A stretch of DNA of 64,000 bases from Xanthobacteraceae bacterium. GTDB taxonomy: Bacteria; Pseudomonadota; Alphaproteobacteria; Rhizobiales; Xanthobacteraceae. The notes under the pieces are model-generated. The model saw only the letters and a program-made list of their open reading frames with translations, searched no databases and was not told the DNA's origin. Shown here one piece after another: positions 63,298-64,000 of the stretch (position 1 is its first letter; each line of letters opens with the position of its first letter). The DNA is taken from the NCBI GenBank assembly GCA_022844205.1, contig JALHMF010000001.1:645023-709022 (forward strand), written 5' to 3'. The position numbers and the translations under genes were made by a program.

Positions 63298-64000
63298 TCA
63301 GCGAACCGGATAAAACTGCGGTCCGACCACGCGGACGCGGCCACTTGGAATGGGCGTCAGCGGGGCTTCTTCTTTTGCAGGCTCCGACCTCGGTGGTTCG
63401 TTGGCCTGTTGCTTGGAAGCCGGCCCAGCCTGCGTCTGCTGTTTGCCGCCCTTGTCGAGGACGGGGCGCGGTTGCGACATCTGCTTGGCGCGCTGTTCGG
63501 TGACCAGAATGTCGCCCTGTTGAAACGTCTGGTCGCGGCCTTCGCCGAGCGCCTCGGCCCAGCTTTGGCCCTGCGCGCGGCACGAGCAGGAGGAGTTGAA
63601 TGCCTGACGATACTTGAAGGCGTTGGGCAGTTCGGAATACGGCCGCCCGCCGATGGATACGGCCTGGTCGATTTCCTCGCCCGGATTGCGATGAACGTAG
63701 AGCGTGGCTTCCGCAGCGGGGCACAGGCGCTTGCAGGTCTGTTCGTCATCGCCGAAACGCGACGGCACGGTGGCGTAGCTCACCGGGAAAAAATAGCCGT
63801 CGCAGGTTCGGACGCACATCGTACGGAACGTTCCGGATGCGGGCATGTCGAGCGGACCCGACTGCAGCGTGCTTTCCTCGTTCCATCCGCCGCCGAACAG
63901 CGTGTCGAGCAGGCCGCGCTGGCGAGGTGGCTGCGGCGGCTGGGCCGCGTTGCGATACTGCGGGCCGCAATTGTTCTGCGAGAGCTGCGAAATGAGCTGG
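63298..64000 (-). CDS. DUF2865 domain protein, partial (5' end beyond the window)
   Basis: The frame is open from the right window edge through residue LISQLSQNN to the TGA at 63298-63300, giving 234 codons of the C-terminal part. The DUF2865 signature is clear: RTMCVRTCDGYFFPVSYAT, Cys pairs in EQTCKRLCPAAEATLY, and FKYRQAFNSSCSCRAQGQSW. The last ~70 residues are Gln/Pro/Lys-rich linker. Such proteins are found in Hyphomicrobiales and are probably exported and disulfide-bonded; function is unknown. An internal ATG at 63846 is not the true start because homology continues upstream (LLDTLFGGG). Confidence 0.85.
   Translation of the reverse strand, partial: QLISQLSQNNCGPQYRNAAQPPQPPRQRGLLDTLFGGGWNEESTLQSGPLDMPASGTFRTMCVRTCDGYFFPVSYATVPSRFGDDEQTCKRLCPAAEATLYVHRNPGEEIDQAVSIGGRPYSELPNAFKYRQAFNSSCSCRAQGQSWAEALGEGRDQTFQQGDILVTEQRAKQMSQPRPVLDKGGKQQTQAGPASKQQANEPPRSEPAKEEAPLTPIPSGRVRVVGPQFYPVR

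Noticed and set aside
62819-63724. 301-codon reverse open frame spanning the repeat stretch and part of the DUF2865 gene
   Set aside because: It is in a different frame from the DUF2865 homology and mostly translates palindromic repeats.

Overview
This is high-GC chromosomal DNA from an alphaproteobacterium of the order Hyphomicrobiales (Rhizobiales). The best guess is the Bradyrhizobium / Rhodopseudomonas / Pseudolabrys neighbourhood. That rests on gene order (ccmI-ccmE-ccmF-ccmH, Do-family protease, response regulator, histidine kinase, glnE), on PdhS/PleC/DivJ-like kinases, on DUF2865 and DUF2059 proteins, and on families of short palindromic repeats typical of these genomes. No rRNA, CRISPR array, transposase or integrase was seen. 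One tRNA gene, tRNA-Val(CAC), is present.

Layout. 1-2.3 kb: bifunctional class A penicillin-binding protein. 2.3-10.4 kb: an accessory island. It holds hicB beside a twice-frameshifted hicA, a single-chain type IIG restriction-modification enzyme with a 92-residue partner, a YcgN-family protein, an orphan promoter/operator region, nested palindromic repeats, and a deletion-scarred phage or gene-transfer-agent remnant. The remnant has intact terminase genes, a truncated portal fused by deletion to a holin fragment, then a compact lysis-like cassette that includes a serine hydrolase. 10.5-24 kb is conserved core: an OmpR-type two-component pair, a glycine-zipper lipoprotein, the cytochrome c maturation operon (split by a repeat element), a DegP-like protease, a second two-component pair and glnE.

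24-34 kb: a PAS-containing histidine kinase, a cation diffusion facilitator, dusA, two tandem TauE/SafE permeases, a retropepsin-like protease, a CobS-like membrane protein that has lost its acidic motif, and a second PdhS/PleC/DivJ-like kinase. 34-43 kb: a glutathione S-transferase, the Mrp/ApbC Fe-S ATPase, a TRAP transporter whose binding-protein gene converges on its permease genes around a shared hairpin, an EamA exporter, moaA, a DUF971 protein, an L,D-transpeptidase and the tRNA.

43-64 kb: an acyl-CoA ligase plus ThDP enzyme pair, a soluble PilZ-containing chemoreceptor, gph, a fusion of an isoprenylcysteine-methyltransferase-like membrane domain with a histidine phosphatase, succinate-semialdehyde dehydrogenase, rpiA, a DUF2059 protein, a tctABC tricarboxylate transporter set that looks inserted, glutathione reductase, a fragment of a molybdopterin oxidoreductase, class II DAHP synthase, NAD synthetase, a repeat-packed gene-free stretch, and a DUF2865 protein cut by the window end.

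The most interesting points are the phage deletion scar with its hydrolase-bearing lysis module, the dead hicA beside a live hicB, the methyltransferase-phosphatase fusion, the CobS-like pseudoenzyme, and the type IIG enzyme with its small partner. I see no wholly new multi-gene system that I can demonstrate from sequence alone.
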